Assembly (NCBI GenBank): GCA_946406115.1
Contig: OX291561.1
Span: 5,820,273 to 5,884,272 of the forward strand
Origin: Apoda limacodes
Taxonomy: Eukaryota; Arthropoda; Insecta; Lepidoptera; Limacodidae
Direction: 5' to 3'
Length of the DNA stretch: 64,000 bases
A model generated the notes under the pieces. The model was not told the origin of the DNA, searched no databases, and saw nothing but the letters and a program-made list of their open reading frames with translations. Position 1 is the stretch's first letter, and every line of letters begins with the position of its first letter. This document shows, in pieces, positions 1 to 10,091 of the stretch. Made by a program: the position numbers and the translations under genes.

Positions 1-132
1 TTGCTTTAAGGTAGCTCTAGACTTACTAAGTGGTTTCTATCGTTCTGTGGGATCGCCGCCATCCACTGAGTCTGCCACCGCGACGTGCCTTCTCTTGCCT
101 GAAATAAAATATTTTGTACCTCATACAAATTT

Positions 133-185
133 TCGATTTATTGCTTACTAGCTGGTGCACGCGACTTGTCTGCGTGAAATTTTGT
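133..185. repeat. Lepidopteran dispersed-repeat terminus (probable)
   Basis: The stretch reading ACTAGCTGGTGCACGCGAC and on through TCTGCGTGAAATTTT resembles a sequence often seen at the ends of lepidopteran non-LTR or rolling-circle repeats. This is recognition from memory and no element body is visible. The rest of 1-720 has only short out-of-context ORFs and I see no gene in it. Confidence 0.4.
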
Positions 186-759
186 CGTATTACGCAGTTT
201 CTTTGCAAAGCTGTAACTGTTCGCGCCTGCGTCAGCTACATGTATAGCTGTGGCACAAACATTAGAGAGCGGGTAGCAGATGTGAAATCGAGGAACTGAC
301 CTGCTGCTGGACGAACTTCTTGTTTTCAGTGGTACCACCACGTGGCGGTACAGGAGGCCTAACTCAAGCAGTATTCCTTTTCTTCTGCGGTCCTTCGATG
401 AGTTGCGGTTCGCAGCGCGGATTTAATAGGCTGCTGGCGCAGCAAAGCCTTCTAAGCGAGCGGCGCGCGGAATCGTCCGTTGAAGACTGTTGTAGTAACA
501 ATTCCAAGATGCAATTTAGGTCAGTGAGGAAGAGATAGATATGGGGAAAGTAAATAAGTAGGAAAAGGATAGGATACGTGAGTGCCATGTTTTGGCGTTA
601 ACAGTAACTCTGAGTAGAGTACCATTGCACAATTTAGGCGGAGTAGGATTTGCGCGTACAAACATAAAACATACCGAGAGATATTAATTCAATTTTTTTT
701 TACTTCTGTTGCTCTAATATTTTGCCGAGAGTATGTTGCTATACACATCTTACTAAAAT

Positions 760-925
760 TTCATGGCTTACACTTAGTGCGCGAGTTCGACTCGCACTTG
801 ACCTTTTTTTTCTATTTTCACACGAAGTTTGTCCTAACAATTACGAACCCAACAAAAGACAAATCTTCCAAATCCGTTTAACTGTTCTCGAGTTCACTCT
901 TAGTGTGCGAGTCCGACTCGTATTT
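760..925. repeat. Two short palindromic GAGT-ACTC repeat modules
   Basis: Two related modules have the form CTTAGTGYGCGAGT, a 3-nt loop, then ACTCG. The hairpins are at 781-795 (6-bp arms, loop TCG) and 908-920 (loop CCG). Each is followed by TTTGA/CTTGACC and a T-run. Such GTGCGAGT-nnn-ACTCGCAC motifs are common in lepidopteran dispersed repeats. The long reading frame across this stretch has no recognisable protein and I do not call it a gene. Confidence 0.4.
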
Positions 926-979
926 GATCATTTTTTTCGAAGCCCATATTTTAAGTTATACCTCTACCAATACATCAGT

Positions 980-1310
980 AAAAACAGCATTCCATCCTGT
1001 TCAGTAGCTTTGGAGATTAGCGTGTACACACCAGACATAGAGACGGACAAAAATTCTAAAAATAGTTGTTTTGGCTTCTGTTGCTTTAATATAAATCCCC
1101 ATATTAATTTTATCTACAATGTACAGACACAGTTTCTACTGCTTTATTATATGTTTATAAAGAAAACACTTACAAGGACGTATCTTAGATGGGCTTACAT
1201 GGATCTCACTTTCAATAGACGCTAAAAATAAAGATTTTCAGTTTTCTTACAGCAGTTTTCTTACTAACAATATATCTTGTAGGTCTAAACTTGATTAGAT
1301 ATGTATGTTT
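980..1310. repeat. Duplicated repeat block alpha, copy 1
   Basis: This block, which begins near CATTCCATCCTGTTCAGTAG and contains the TTTGGAGATTAGCGTGTACAC motif region, is nearly identical to 4,062-4,375. Both copies lie immediately left of a piggyBac right-end sequence. The shared open frame (ending at 1,225 and 4,300) has no recognisable domain. It is probably the 3' portion of another dispersed repeat into which piggyBac inserted. Confidence 0.7.
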
Positions 1311-1664
1311 CCTGGTAATGTTAAGCCTAGAAAAATAATCATATTGTGTAGTACGGTAAAGATACTTATGCGTAAAATTGACGCATGTATTTTAAATAGT
1401 TGTAGGTCGAAGTTCATTAATTTTTTTCAATAAAATATATGTTATTATATATTTACACATATATTATAATAATAAATACTGCAGATAATTTATTTATACT
1501 TATTTAATTATAAAAAAACGAAAAATTTTTAACTTTTGCTAAAAATAAACGAATTTTTTTAACATTTTCTCTTATACATGAAAAGTAATTTTTTACTACT
1601 AGGACAGAATCAAAAATTAGCATATCTTGTATATATTAGGAACATAAAATTATATCAAAACCTT

Positions 1665-1928
1665 TTACAAACAGCTTTGGCACATATCAACGTTATGCTG
1701 ACGACATATAATTTTTTTGCATTTTATGCAAGACGCATTTGCCTTCCGCCTTTTTTTAGAGGGACAAAAAGTACAATAAATACGTTTTTTTGCTACTGGC
1801 TCATCACTATTGTCTTCCGATGGCCCAGGTCCTTCATTTGGCAACATGTTAGAGATATTATCTCGCAGATATCTTTTCAAAGTAGGAGCTTCTAAACGCC
1901 TACGCATAAACGCAGAAGACAAACCCAA
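1665..1928 (-). pseudogene. piggyBac transposase C-terminal cysteine-rich domain (fragment, copy A)
   Basis: The 87-residue frame ends in a cross-brace zinc-binding region with Cys/His spacing C-x2-C ... C-x2-C ... C-x2-H ... C-x2-C (YCTFCPSKKRRKANASCIKC and CRQHNVDMCQSC). This matches the C-terminal cysteine-rich domain of T. ni-type piggyBac transposases, which binds the subterminal repeats. The catalytic DDD domain is absent, so the fragment cannot transpose. It ends in a stop 340 bp from the left terminus, as expected for the 3' end of the gene. Confidence 0.88.
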
Positions 1929-1971
1929 GATCTTTCATGAATTTTCATGAATGATTTAGAGGCTTTTCTCC

Positions 1972-1990
1972 TTTATATATATATATATAA
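1972..1990. repeat. AT microsatellite inside piggyBac copy A
   Basis: A (TA)n run lies between the transposase fragment and the right end. The same run is present in copy B at about 9,808-9,826. Confidence 0.8.
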
Positions 1991-2265
1991 TACATTTTAT
2001 AGAATAAAACATTAAAACTGTCACGAAAGTCAAAATCATAAAAGTCACGAAAAAGATAATTATGCGTAATTTTGACGCACGCAGTCGTCATATTACAAAA
2101 TCGGTGACACTTACCTCATCGACACGTATACCACACGACAGCTCCCGGCGACGAATGAAATGTCCTGAACGCACAGCTATGGATTCGCGCTATTTAGAAA
2201 GAGAGAGCAATATTTCGCAAACGCATGAGTCAATTTTACGCAGACTATCTTTCTAGGGTTAATAA

Positions 2266-3030
2266 TGGACATTATATACCCTGGGGGGGTTGGATGATTG
2301 CCAATGTGTGGAGTTGGCTCTTCAGATACTGGAGTAACAAGACGACTAGAAGGGGCCAGTGTTGGTGGTGTATCATCATCCCATCTGAAAAAAAGATAAT
2401 TGTGTGAATATATTGTACAACAGTGAATATAAAATATAACATAGCTTGGTGTTTAGGTTGCTATAGTCATACCAATGTGTTTAATTGTACTGTTCTGTTA
2501 CATAGATACATATACTCACACCTTTTTCCCTAATGGGTTAGGCAGAGCAATGCACTCGATGATGCCTCAGTTAGTGGATACACTAAATTGTATCTCACAC
2601 TCAAGAGTAGTCGTGCTCACATTTTAAGCAGTGCAACACATTGTTTATAGATATTAATAACCATATTGTTGCCAACAAAATGGTAATCTGAATAAAATTG
2701 TATTATACTATTATATATTTTAGCAAACTCTTATTGTCAGAAGAAATGCAAAGCAAAATGAAAAGGGTTAACACTTCAATAAATGAGGTAATGTGCATGA
2801 GAAGTTATAAGAATAAAAATAGAATATTAAAAAAATCACACATCAAGTTTAATGCGGACATTTTCGTTGCCGATGACATGTTGTACACCGATGATGGCTA
2901 GGATTCTCTCCTCCATGGGGCTCAAAATGCCATTCAACAATGGTCCACCACCAGTCCATCTAGCATGCTGTCGCATGTCCGACGCCTTCTTCCTCACCTT
3001 ACTCTTAAGGTCACTCCAGTACTATACCCT
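2266..3030 (-). pseudogene. PIF/Harbinger Myb/SANT-like accessory gene fragment, copy 1
   Basis: On the minus strand between about 2,845 and 3,030 a frame reads VRKKASDMRQHARWTGGGP, then LSPMEERILAIIG. This matches the DNA-binding Myb/SANT-like protein encoded as the second ORF of PIF/Harbinger transposons, which helps the transposase bind the ends and enter the nucleus. The N-terminal helices are missing or split by the sequence to the right of 3,030. The block is a near copy of 10,092-10,855, and each copy sits just right of a deleted piggyBac, so the pair was duplicated as a unit. Confidence 0.6.
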
Positions 3031-3091
3031 TCTCTCCTTCTCTGTAACGTGATGGACTCAGCAACAGCAAGGTCTTTTAATGAAATGCATT

Positions 3092-3129
3092 GAGCAACAC
3101 GGCCCCCGCGTCAGGATGCCGTGTTGCTC
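3092..3129. repeat. 12-bp inverted repeat hairpin in block delta
   Basis: GAGCAACACGGC is followed by a 14-nt spacer and its exact reverse complement GCCGTGTTGCTC. The hairpin is preserved in the other copies at 7,357-7,394 and 20,522-20,559. It lies downstream of the short minus-strand exon, so it could be a 3' untranslated structure or an element terminus. Confidence 0.75.
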
Positions 3130-3204
3130 TATAATATAATGGTACGACATTCGTCTCAGTACAATAAAACGATTTGGAATGTAATCCTGATTGATTTTCT
3201 TTAT

Positions 3205-3378
3205 TTATAAGTTTGATAAGGGCCTCCGATAACACGCGTGACGCATGGGCTTGAACTCCGACTGAGTGCGTGCAGCTTCTGCCAAAACGAGGGCAGCGTG
3301 GGCAAATATTTCTTCTGCAGAAATCCTGCGGCTCTCTATTTTTATCACCCACACTGATTCTGCTCTAGTTGGGACTGG
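3205..3378 (-). pseudogene. Terminal-exon-like ORF of unknown gene, copy 1
   Basis: A minus-strand frame preceded by a polypyrimidine/AG acceptor (CTTTTGTTCCAG near 3,375) encodes about 58 residues containing SAEEIFAHAALVLAEAARTQ. It ends in a stop followed within a few bases by AATAAA, so it looks like the last exon of a spliced gene carried in block delta. An overlapping 91-codon frame (3,077-3,352) reads the same DNA in another phase and looks like a shadow. I do not recognise the product. Copies lie at 7,470-7,640 and 20,635-20,810. Confidence 0.35.
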
Positions 3379-4061
3379 AACAAAAGTAGATTTCACTCAC
3401 CTTATATAAAATATTGCTTTCTTGAAGTTACTCTATAGTAACCATAGCTATTAGGGTTACATAGCTAATAAGGAGCTCTGATAGATTTAAATGATTCTTT
3501 TTTTCACTCATAAGAATCAGCCTAATCAACTTATTTTAAATGCACATATGTGACATAAAAAAAAATTACGAATAACTACCCAATATTTAGGGTGAAAAAA
3601 TAAATTGGGACTTAGGATTTTTTCAATTTTAAATTGTTTTTATAGCTTAGCAGTATTTAAAGACTATTTTCACATAGTGCTAACTTTGGAAAATAATATG
3701 ATTTACTAAAGTCAACTACTTCAAAGATATAGCCAAGGTAAAATTATAGGTATTTTCAGACTCAAAACAACAATTACACGGCTACAAAACATTAAGCATG
3801 GTCAACATGCTCCTGAAGCAAATATCATATACATTTTTTTCAACTTTCATAATACTTCATACTTTGTCAACCTACTTAGATTTTAGATTTACTAATATTT
3901 ATTCGATTTCAAAAAACAGAATACGTAAAAAACTCACAAGGACTATGTCTAACTCTAGCGGAAGTCCTAAACCAAGAAACTGGAGATCCTGTAACAATAA
4001 ATAAAATTACTAAAAAAACTAAAATGGATCATGTTTCATGTGTCCAGATTGAATTTTTTTA

Positions 4062-4375
4062 GCATTCCATTCTGTTCAGTAGCTTTGGAGATTAGCGTGT
4101 ACACACCAGACATAGAGACGGACAAAAATTCTAAAAATAGTTGTTTTGGCTTCTGTTGCTTTAATATAAACCCCCATATTAATTTTATCTACAATGTACA
4201 GACACAGTTTCTACTGCTTTATTATATGTTTATAAAGAAAACACTTACAAGGACGTATCTTAGATGGGCTTACCTGGATCTCACTTTCAATAGACGCTAA
4301 CAATAAAGATGCCGTTTTCTTACTAACAATATATCTTGTAGGACTAAACATGATTAGATATGTATGTTTCCTGGT
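4062..4375. repeat. Duplicated repeat block alpha, copy 2
   Basis: This is a near copy of 980-1,310 with a few substitutions and a short deletion near 4,311. It leads directly into the piggyBac left end at 4,380. Confidence 0.7.
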
Positions 4376-4383
4376 AATGTTAA

Positions 4384-4640
4384 CCCTAGAAAGATAATCA
4401 TATTGTGTAGTACGGTAAAGATACTCATGCGTAAAATTGACGCATGTATTTTAAATAGTTGTAGGTCGTTCATTAATTTTTTTCAATAAAATATATGTTA
4501 TTATATATTTACACATATATAATAATAATTAATACTCCAGATAATTTATTTATACTCATTTATTTCTAAAAAAACGAAAAAATTTTAACTTTTGCTAAAA
4601 ATAAACGAATTTTTTTAACATTTTCTCTTATACATGAAAA
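4384..4640. mobile_element. Truncated piggyBac end, copy C
   Basis: TTAA at 4,380-4,383 is followed by CCCTAGAAAGATAATCATAT and about 250 bp matching the left ends of copies A and B. Identity stops after TTATACATGAAAA at 4,640, where BEL/Pao polymerase sequence begins. The opposite terminus and the cysteine-rich domain are absent, so the copy was cut by a rearrangement or deletion. Confidence 0.85.
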
Positions 4641-4642
4641 TT

Positions 4643-4965
4643 GTGTTGTCGAAATCTGAGAAGTATGGAAACAAGGTCGACTGTATTACCGGACCGACCA
4701 TTTGTATGTCGTTAAGAGAGACTATAGTTGTGGTGAGTGCTGAACCATCAAATACTGCTCTGAGTTTGGTCGTAGTGCTCGATTCCCTTACTACTCCATG
4801 ATGTGGCAAGAAGTATGAATGTGGACTTGTGTTTCTGTTTTCTGACATGTGACCAAGTTGTAAGTATTCGTTCATGAATTGTAAGTATCTGTTTTCAAAC
4901 TGTGTATCCCTTTTGAATTTATTTTCGATATTGTGCCGACCCACTGCCTGGGAGTACGTCACCAA
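4643..4965 (-). pseudogene. BEL/Pao reverse transcriptase fragment, copy 1
   Basis: The frame contains YFLPHHGVVRESSTTTKLRA, FDGSALTTT and SLNDIQMVGPVIQ. These are hallmark N-terminal reverse transcriptase blocks of BEL/Pao LTR retrotransposons (catalytic palm and YxDD box not included). It duplicates part of the longer BEL/Pao remnant at 17,676-18,265 and is cut at 4,643 by the piggyBac end. Confidence 0.85.
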
Positions 4966-5141
4966 GACAATTTGTAGATTGCTCTAATGGAATTTTTACC
5001 ATGAATCGGCCATCATAAAGTCGTTTTGTAGTTTTAGTGAATAAATCTTCACAGTTGTTTGTGATCATCTGAAATTGCGTATTTTGTGTCTATATTGTCC
5101 TTGTTAATTGTTTTGATATCTCACTTGTAAAGCTTTTTCAA

Positions 5142-5320
5142 TTCAATAGTAGTTAAATAAGTGGACTATATAGGTACTGATTAATATAATAATTCGTGGA
5201 TTTATAAATTGAATACCATTTGGCAAGCGTCGATCACGGTAAGCGAAAAAAAGTTGTTGTTTTTTCTTTTTCATTGTGTTGCCCGCGTTGCCACAGATTA
5301 CCACTATTTGTTGCGTATAC
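5142..5320. repeat. BEL/Pao LTR-like repeat, copy 1
   Basis: This AT-rich block runs from TCAATAGTAGTTAAATAA to ACTATTTGTTGCGTA. It matches 18,326-18,505 and the split copy at 15,463-15,598 plus 16,217-16,265. The two copies bracketing the BEL/Pao pol remnant suggest these are LTRs. I could not confirm canonical LTR termini. Confidence 0.5.
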
Positions 5321-5407
5321 AAAGACTTTATAAGACTTTTAAGTTACGATAATAAATTTTTGTGTAGTATTTTTAATATTAGGTAGAAGTGTTTTGTTTT
5401 GATCATA

Positions 5408-6960
5408 ATGGCACGAGTCTCTTTCCTTTAACTGGCTGAATATAAAGGCGCTCGAGAAGACAAAGCTCAGCTAATTTTAGACGAAATTTTCGAAACCCCG
5501 CAGATGCCTTAGATCAGCTGTCTGATGAAGAATTTCGAACACATTTTAGACTCTCAAAGTATTATTTCAAGACTTGTGCTTAGAACTTGAACCAATATTA
5601 CCCAGGGCAAAATGTTCAACAAATATCAGCACTCAATGTATGGTAAGCACTCTTTCACATTAAGGTTAGGAGTTAGGTATTAGTGTTGAAGCTATACAGG
5701 CCTATTTAAATAACCTTATTATTACAGGTTCTTACAGTACTATCATTTTATGCAACTAGGTCCTACCAGAAACCTATTGGCATGAGTTTTCTGCACACAT
5801 TGTGCGAGGCCAGTATCTAAAATGTTATGTCAGAGGTGCCCAATGCATTGAATAATATTAACATATTAAGAAAACAGATTTTGTTTCCTCAAAATCGTCA
5901 GGAATGGATTGCTCTTGTAATCAAGTAAGTAATGCATAGATACCTATAAATGCATGTTTCCTAATTACATTTATACCTACTATCCACCAACCTACTTAAT
6001 CACATAATTATTGACTAAAAATATTTTACTGTATCTACCTAGATTTTCAAATCGGTTTCGATTTCTTGGAGTTTTGGGGATGTATCGATGGGACTCATGT
6101 GGCAAGGGTGAAACCCACAGACAATGAAAAGCGATTTTTTAACCGTAAACATTATCACTCAAGGAATATGCAAAAGTGCTGTCTATAATGATAATTCTAT
6201 AAACTATGATTTATGTATTTAATAAGTATTTTTAATATGACTATGATTACCAAAATTTATACCTACTTAAGAAACTTAATTATATTACAGATATGTAACT
6301 GATCTAACCATATTAAATGTAGATGCTACATTTCGAGGAGCATCAAATGATGCTCACATCTGGCGGAGTTCAGAAATAAGCCATCACATGCAAACAGCTT
6401 AATCAAGATGGTGAATATGTTTGGCTCCTAGGTAAATACCAAAACATAATGTTATGTTTTTTGGCTAGTTGAAATAAGGCTTATTTATCAGAAAGCCTAT
6501 GACACTAAAATTTATAGTCTTTGGGAAATTTCTGTTAAATTATAACCATGTCGTTTTCAGGCAACTCTGCATATCCCCTCAGACCATGGCTTTTGACTCC
6601 AATCGTTAATGCGGAAGCAGGCAGTGCTGTAGAAAATTATACAAATATACACTGTCGCACTAGAAACACTGTGGAGCGCTGCATAGGTGTTCTGAAAGCA
6701 CGATGGCAATGCCTATTATCGCATAGAGTTCTCCACTACAATCATCATGTAGTGGCAAAAATAATAAATGCATGCTGTGTGTTACACAATATAGCAAACA
6801 GTACCTGAACTATCACAAGAAGATGCAAGGCTAGATGCAGCTCACCAGATAAATGATGACAAGGCAGACCTTGACAGGACCGATGCATCTCGCCAGCTAG
6901 AAGATGGGTGACGAGAAAGAAACGTCCAGAGACTTTGGAGAAATCAACACTAATGTTATA
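5408..6960 (+). pseudogene. PIF/Harbinger transposase pseudogene, copy 1
   Basis: The DDE_4-type nuclease is split into exon-like blocks: about 5,408-5,640, 5,728-5,925, 6,044-6,180, 6,290-6,431 and 6,548-6,808. The blocks are separated by AG/GT-bounded AT-rich gaps typical of insect HARBI1-like genes. Motifs in order are GCIDGTHV with the first catalytic Asp near 6,087, VDATFRGASNDAHIWRSSE with the second, and NTVERCIGVLKARW with the third acidic residue, followed by a C-terminal CVLHNIAN block. In-frame stops occur in the first exon (TAA near 5,430) and in later blocks, so the gene is decayed. Harbinger elements encode this nuclease plus a Myb-like partner, and fragments of that partner lie nearby. 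Confidence 0.85.
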
Positions 6961-7304
6961 ATTTAAAAGTTTTAATTTTTGACCTTGTAACTGTTTTTGC
7001 AACGGAGCAAAAGATAAATGTAATTTTGAGCTCCAGAATTCCAGAGGCTCCTACAGAAACAAATGTTTCAGGAGTAAAACCATAGGGCAAAATAAGACTA
7101 AAATGTTTTTATTAAAAATGAATAATAATCAGAAGTAAATAATTCTGTTGATATGCGCTAAGTTGGAGGTGATCCAGCCTGCTGTATTAAGGGCGCAAAT
7201 CAATCTGTGCGCAGAACAGGCATTTCAGTGACCAACAATTGTGTTTGTCTTGGGTGATTTCTATTCATGTGTTTATCCGATTTGAAACTCAAACATATCT
7301 CCTT

Positions 7305-7977
7305 CTCTGTACCGTGATGGACTCAGCAACAGCAAGGTCTTTTAATGAAATGCATTGAGCAACACGGCCCCCGCGTCAGGATGCCGTGTTGCTCTATAAT
7401 ATAATGGTACGACATTCGTCTCAGTACAATAAAACGATTTGGAATGTAATCCTGATTGATTTTCTTTATTTATAAGTTTGATAAGGGCCTCCGATAACAC
7501 GCGTGACGCATGGGCTTGAACTCCGACTGAGTGCGTGCAGCTTCTGCCAAAACGAGGGCAGCGTGGGCAAATATTTCTTCTGCAGAAATCCTGCGGCTCT
7601 CTATTTTTATCACCCACACTGATTCTGCTCTAGTTGGGACTACAAAGATATAGCCAAGGTAAAATTATAAGTATTTTCAGACTCAAAACAACAATTACAC
7701 GGCTAAAAAACATTAAGCATGGTCAACATGCTGCTGAAGCAAATATCATATACATTTTTTTCAACTTTCATAATACTTCATACTTTGTCAACCTACTTAG
7801 ATTTTAGATTTACTAATATTTATTCGATTTCAAAAAACAGAATACGTAAAAAACTCACAAGGACTATGTCTAACTCTAGCGGAAGTCCTAAACCGAGAAA
7901 CTGGAGATCCTGTAACAATAAATAAAATTACTAAAAAAACTAAAATGGATCATGTTTCATGTGTCCAGATTGAAAAG
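7305..7977. repeat. Duplicated repeat block delta, copy 2 (internally deleted)
   Basis: This is homologous to 3,040-4,055 and 20,465-21,478. About 370 bp after the short exon are missing, and GTTGGGACT joins directly to ACAAAGATATAGCC at about 7,641. The 12-bp hairpin and the terminal-exon-like ORF are retained, but the exon has lost its acceptor side. The block continues to about 8,052 with sequence shared with 21,480-21,560. Confidence 0.75.
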
Positions 7978-8039
7978 ATTTTAATTTTAAGCAAAATCCT
8001 GTGACTAGTGCCTGTACATTCTAATTGTCAGGTTTTCAA

Positions 8040-8335
8040 TAAGATATTCAACGACGGGCTAAGAGAATTGTCATCGATCCCAAATTTACTAGCTGTCCGA
8101 ACCCTTAACTCTAAGAAAAGACTTTGCCTCCCTATCTATATTTGCTGCTTGCGCAATGGGATTTGTTCTGACAAACTTTTCAAAATGATGCCCACGACTA
8201 GTTTCTACCATCGCAACGCTCGCCATCGGCAGGGAATTCATTCTTTTACTTTAGAGCCTAAATGGTCGGGTAAAGTGCGGTTTCAGAGAAACTTACTCCC
8301 GCGAACGCTCAGCTTGTGGAATAAGTTAGTAGCGT
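8040..8335 (+). pseudogene. LINE reverse transcriptase C-terminal fragment
   Basis: The frame includes RLCLPIYICCLRNGICSDKL, SFYHRNARHRQGIHSFTLEP and NLLPRTLSLWNKL. The order is a conserved Cys region, FYHR-RHR-x-G-x-H, then LPRT--LWN-L. This pattern is characteristic of the C-terminal tail of insect non-LTR retrotransposon ORF2 proteins. RT and endonuclease domains are absent. At about 8,335 it abuts the oppositely oriented R1-type fragment, so the apparent long ORF across the junction is a chimera. Confidence 0.7.
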
Positions 8336-8855
8336 CGACGGTTGCCCGTCCAGCCGTCGGCCGCTCCAAGTCCTCGCGCCACTGCGCAAGTAGGCGCAAG
8401 CGCACCCGCTCGCGCCACCGCGTCCAGTCCACCGCCTCCTCTTCACCCCGGGGCGACGCTCGGGCCTCAACGACGCGATTGTACGTCGCGGCGAGCAGCC
8501 GAGCGTCCAGCTCCCAGGGAATGCAGCCGGCAAGCACGCATGCCGCCTCAAATGAGATCGTGCGATAGCGCATCGCCGATCCGACCTCTACCGCCTCACC
8601 TCCAACGACGACCACCGCACCGGCCGGCGGACCACGCCGCGGGCCGTGGAAGCTTATGGCCTCCGTCTTCCGCAGCGCGCCCCGCAGCACCCAGTCGTAC
8701 CCAATGTTCCACAGGAGAGGCCCGAGTACCGAGCCCTGTGGAACACCGCGCGTCATAGGCCGGATGGCCCACTCTTCTCGCGTCGGATACCTGACCTCTC
8801 GGTCCGAGAGGTAGGCCTCGACGACGCGGCACAAGTACGGCTTTTGCAACGGCAG
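8335..8855 (-). pseudogene. R1-clade LINE ORF2 fragment with internal deletions
   Basis: A GC-rich open frame contains an RT block (TRGVPQGSVLGPLLWNIGYD) followed within a few residues by KTEAISFHGPRRGPP, then by SFEAACVLAGCIPWELDA and a C-terminal tail rich in Trp and Arg. In intact R1-clade elements these blocks are separated by the YxDD catalytic box and a long thumb region. Here those parts are missing, yet the pieces remain joined in frame. GC content contrasts sharply with the AT-rich surroundings, consistent with a distinct element. It cannot encode an active enzyme. Confidence 0.8.
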
Positions 8856-9132
8856 CTATCACTTCGTAACTCGTAACTGATTCTTCGAGCCCCACCAGTC
8901 GCAGCTCCACCGACTTCACGGGGCGGGTGATAGTCACTCGTTCTGAGACTAGTAACTCTTTTAATTTGGCCGCCAGCATATCAGCCTTTGCACCGCTGGT
9001 GCCTCCTGGCACCTCAATGATTCTCGCCCCGGTAGCTCCGACACGAAACCTCACCTCGGGAATGCCCAATTCGTCGAGGTTAATTATTCGTCTCGCCGAG
9101 CGTATGACTTCGGCGTAAGTGTCGCCACCCGT
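8855..9132 (-). pseudogene. R1-clade LINE ORF1 (gag-like) fragment
   Basis: The minus-strand frame contains ARRIINLDELGIPEVRFRVG, TGARIIEVPGGTSGAKADML and a GLEESVTSYEVIAAVA block. This corresponds to the middle part of R1/TRAS-type ORF1 proteins upstream of their zinc knuckles. It is joined near 8,855 to ORF2 RT sequence, with loss of the zinc knuckles, the endonuclease and the first part of RT. The right edge at about 9,132 abuts the duplicated flank of piggyBac copy B. Confidence 0.72.
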
Positions 9133-9185
9133 ATATCTTGTAGGACTAAACATGATTAGATATGTATGTTTCCTGGTAATGTTAA

Positions 9186-10086
9186 CCCTAGAAAGATAAT
9201 CATATTGTGTAGTACGGTAAAGATACTCATGCGTAAAATTGACGCATGTATTTTAAATAGTTGTAGGTCGAAGTTCATTATTTACACATATATAATAATA
9301 ATTAATACTGCAGATAATTTATTTATACTCATTTATTTCTAAAAAAACGAAAAAAAATTAACTTTTGCTAAAAATAAACGAATTTTTTTAATATTTTCTC
9401 TTATACATGAAAAGTAATTTTTTACTACTAGGACAGAATCAAAAATTAGCATATCTTATATATATTAGGAACATAAAATTATATCAAAACCTTTTACAAA
9501 CAGCTTTGGCACATATCAACGTTATGCTGACGACATATAATTTTTTTGCATTTTATGCAAGACGCATTTGCCTTCCGCCTTTTTTTAGAAGGACAAAAAG
9601 TACAATAAATACGTTTTATTGCTACTGGCTCATCACTATTGTCTTCCGATGTCCCAGGTCCTTCATTTGGCAACATGTTAGAGATATTATCTCGCAGATA
9701 TCTCTTCAAAGTAGGAGCTTCTAAACGCCAACGCATAAACGCAGAAGACAGACCCAAGCTAAGATCTTTCATGAATTTTCTGCAATTTAGAGGCTTTTCT
9801 CCTTTATATATATATATATAATACATTTTATAGAATAAAACATTAAAACTCTCACGAAAGTCAAAATCATAAAAGTCACGACAAAGATTATGCGTAATTT
9901 TCACGCACGCAGTCGTCATATTACAAAATCGGTGACACTTACCTCATCGACACGTATACCACACGACAGCTCCCGGCGACGAATGAGATGTCCTGAACGC
10001 ACAGCTATGGATTCGCGCTATTTAGAAAGAGAGAGCAATATTTCGCAAACGCATGCGTCAATTTTACGCAGACTATCTTTCTAGGG
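9186..10086 (-). mobile_element. Internally deleted piggyBac element, copy B
   Basis: TTAA flanks the element at 9,182-9,185 and 10,087-10,090. Both termini are canonical (CCCTAGAAAGATAATCATAT at left, ATCTTTCTAGGG at right), with subterminal GCGTAAAATTGACGCATG-type repeats. At 901 bp it keeps only the transposase C-terminus. Compared with copy A it has a short deletion near 9,280 and better-preserved ends, so it might be mobilisable if an active transposase is supplied in trans. Confidence 0.92.
9494..9780 (-). pseudogene. piggyBac transposase C-terminal cysteine-rich domain (fragment, copy B)
   Basis: This has the same cross-brace Cys/His domain as copy A, with VAIKRIYCTFCPSKKRR and CRQHNVDMCQSC. 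The upstream open frame extends to 9,919, but the part beyond about 9,780 translates the AT-rich internal/terminal sequence and is not transposase. One substitution (K to I) precedes the domain. Confidence 0.86.
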
Positions 10087-10091
10087 TTAAT

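Larger units (their letters stand above)
1325..2258 (-). mobile_element. Internally deleted piggyBac element, copy A
   Basis: The element lies between TTAA tetranucleotides at 1,321-1,324 and 2,259-2,262, the target site of piggyBac transposons. The right terminus ends ...ATCTTTCTAGGG and the left starts GCCTAGAAAAATAATCAT. Both carry the subterminal GCGTAAAATTGACGCATG-type inverted repeat known from the Trichoplusia ni piggyBac. At 934 bp it is far shorter than an autonomous element of about 2.5 kb, so most of the transposase is deleted and only the C-terminal domain and both ends remain. The left terminal base is mutated (G instead of C). Confidence 0.9.
3040..4055. repeat. Duplicated repeat block delta, copy 1
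   Basis: This block recurs at 7,305-7,977 (with an internal deletion of a few hundred bp after GTTGGGACT at about 7,641) and at 20,465-21,478. It holds a short minus-strand terminal exon, an AT-rich middle part, and a plus-strand 68-codon frame (3,798-4,004) that has no recognisable domain. In the other two copies it follows a Harbinger transposase; here it follows the Myb-like fragment. Confidence 0.75.

Noticed and set aside
722..1225. 167-codon plus-strand frame as a gene
   Set aside because: It translates palindromic repeat modules and a duplicated AT-rich repeat, with no domain and no gene context. The shorter copy at 4,031-4,300 preserves only the repeat part.
8008..8568. 186-codon plus-strand frame as one gene
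   Set aside because: It crosses from a LINE C-terminus (to about 8,335) into the antisense of another LINE, so it is a chimera at a breakpoint.
8342..8758. Long plus-strand GC-rich frames across the R1-type fragment
   Set aside because: They are antisense to the recognisable minus-strand RT and gag blocks. High GC lowers stop frequency.
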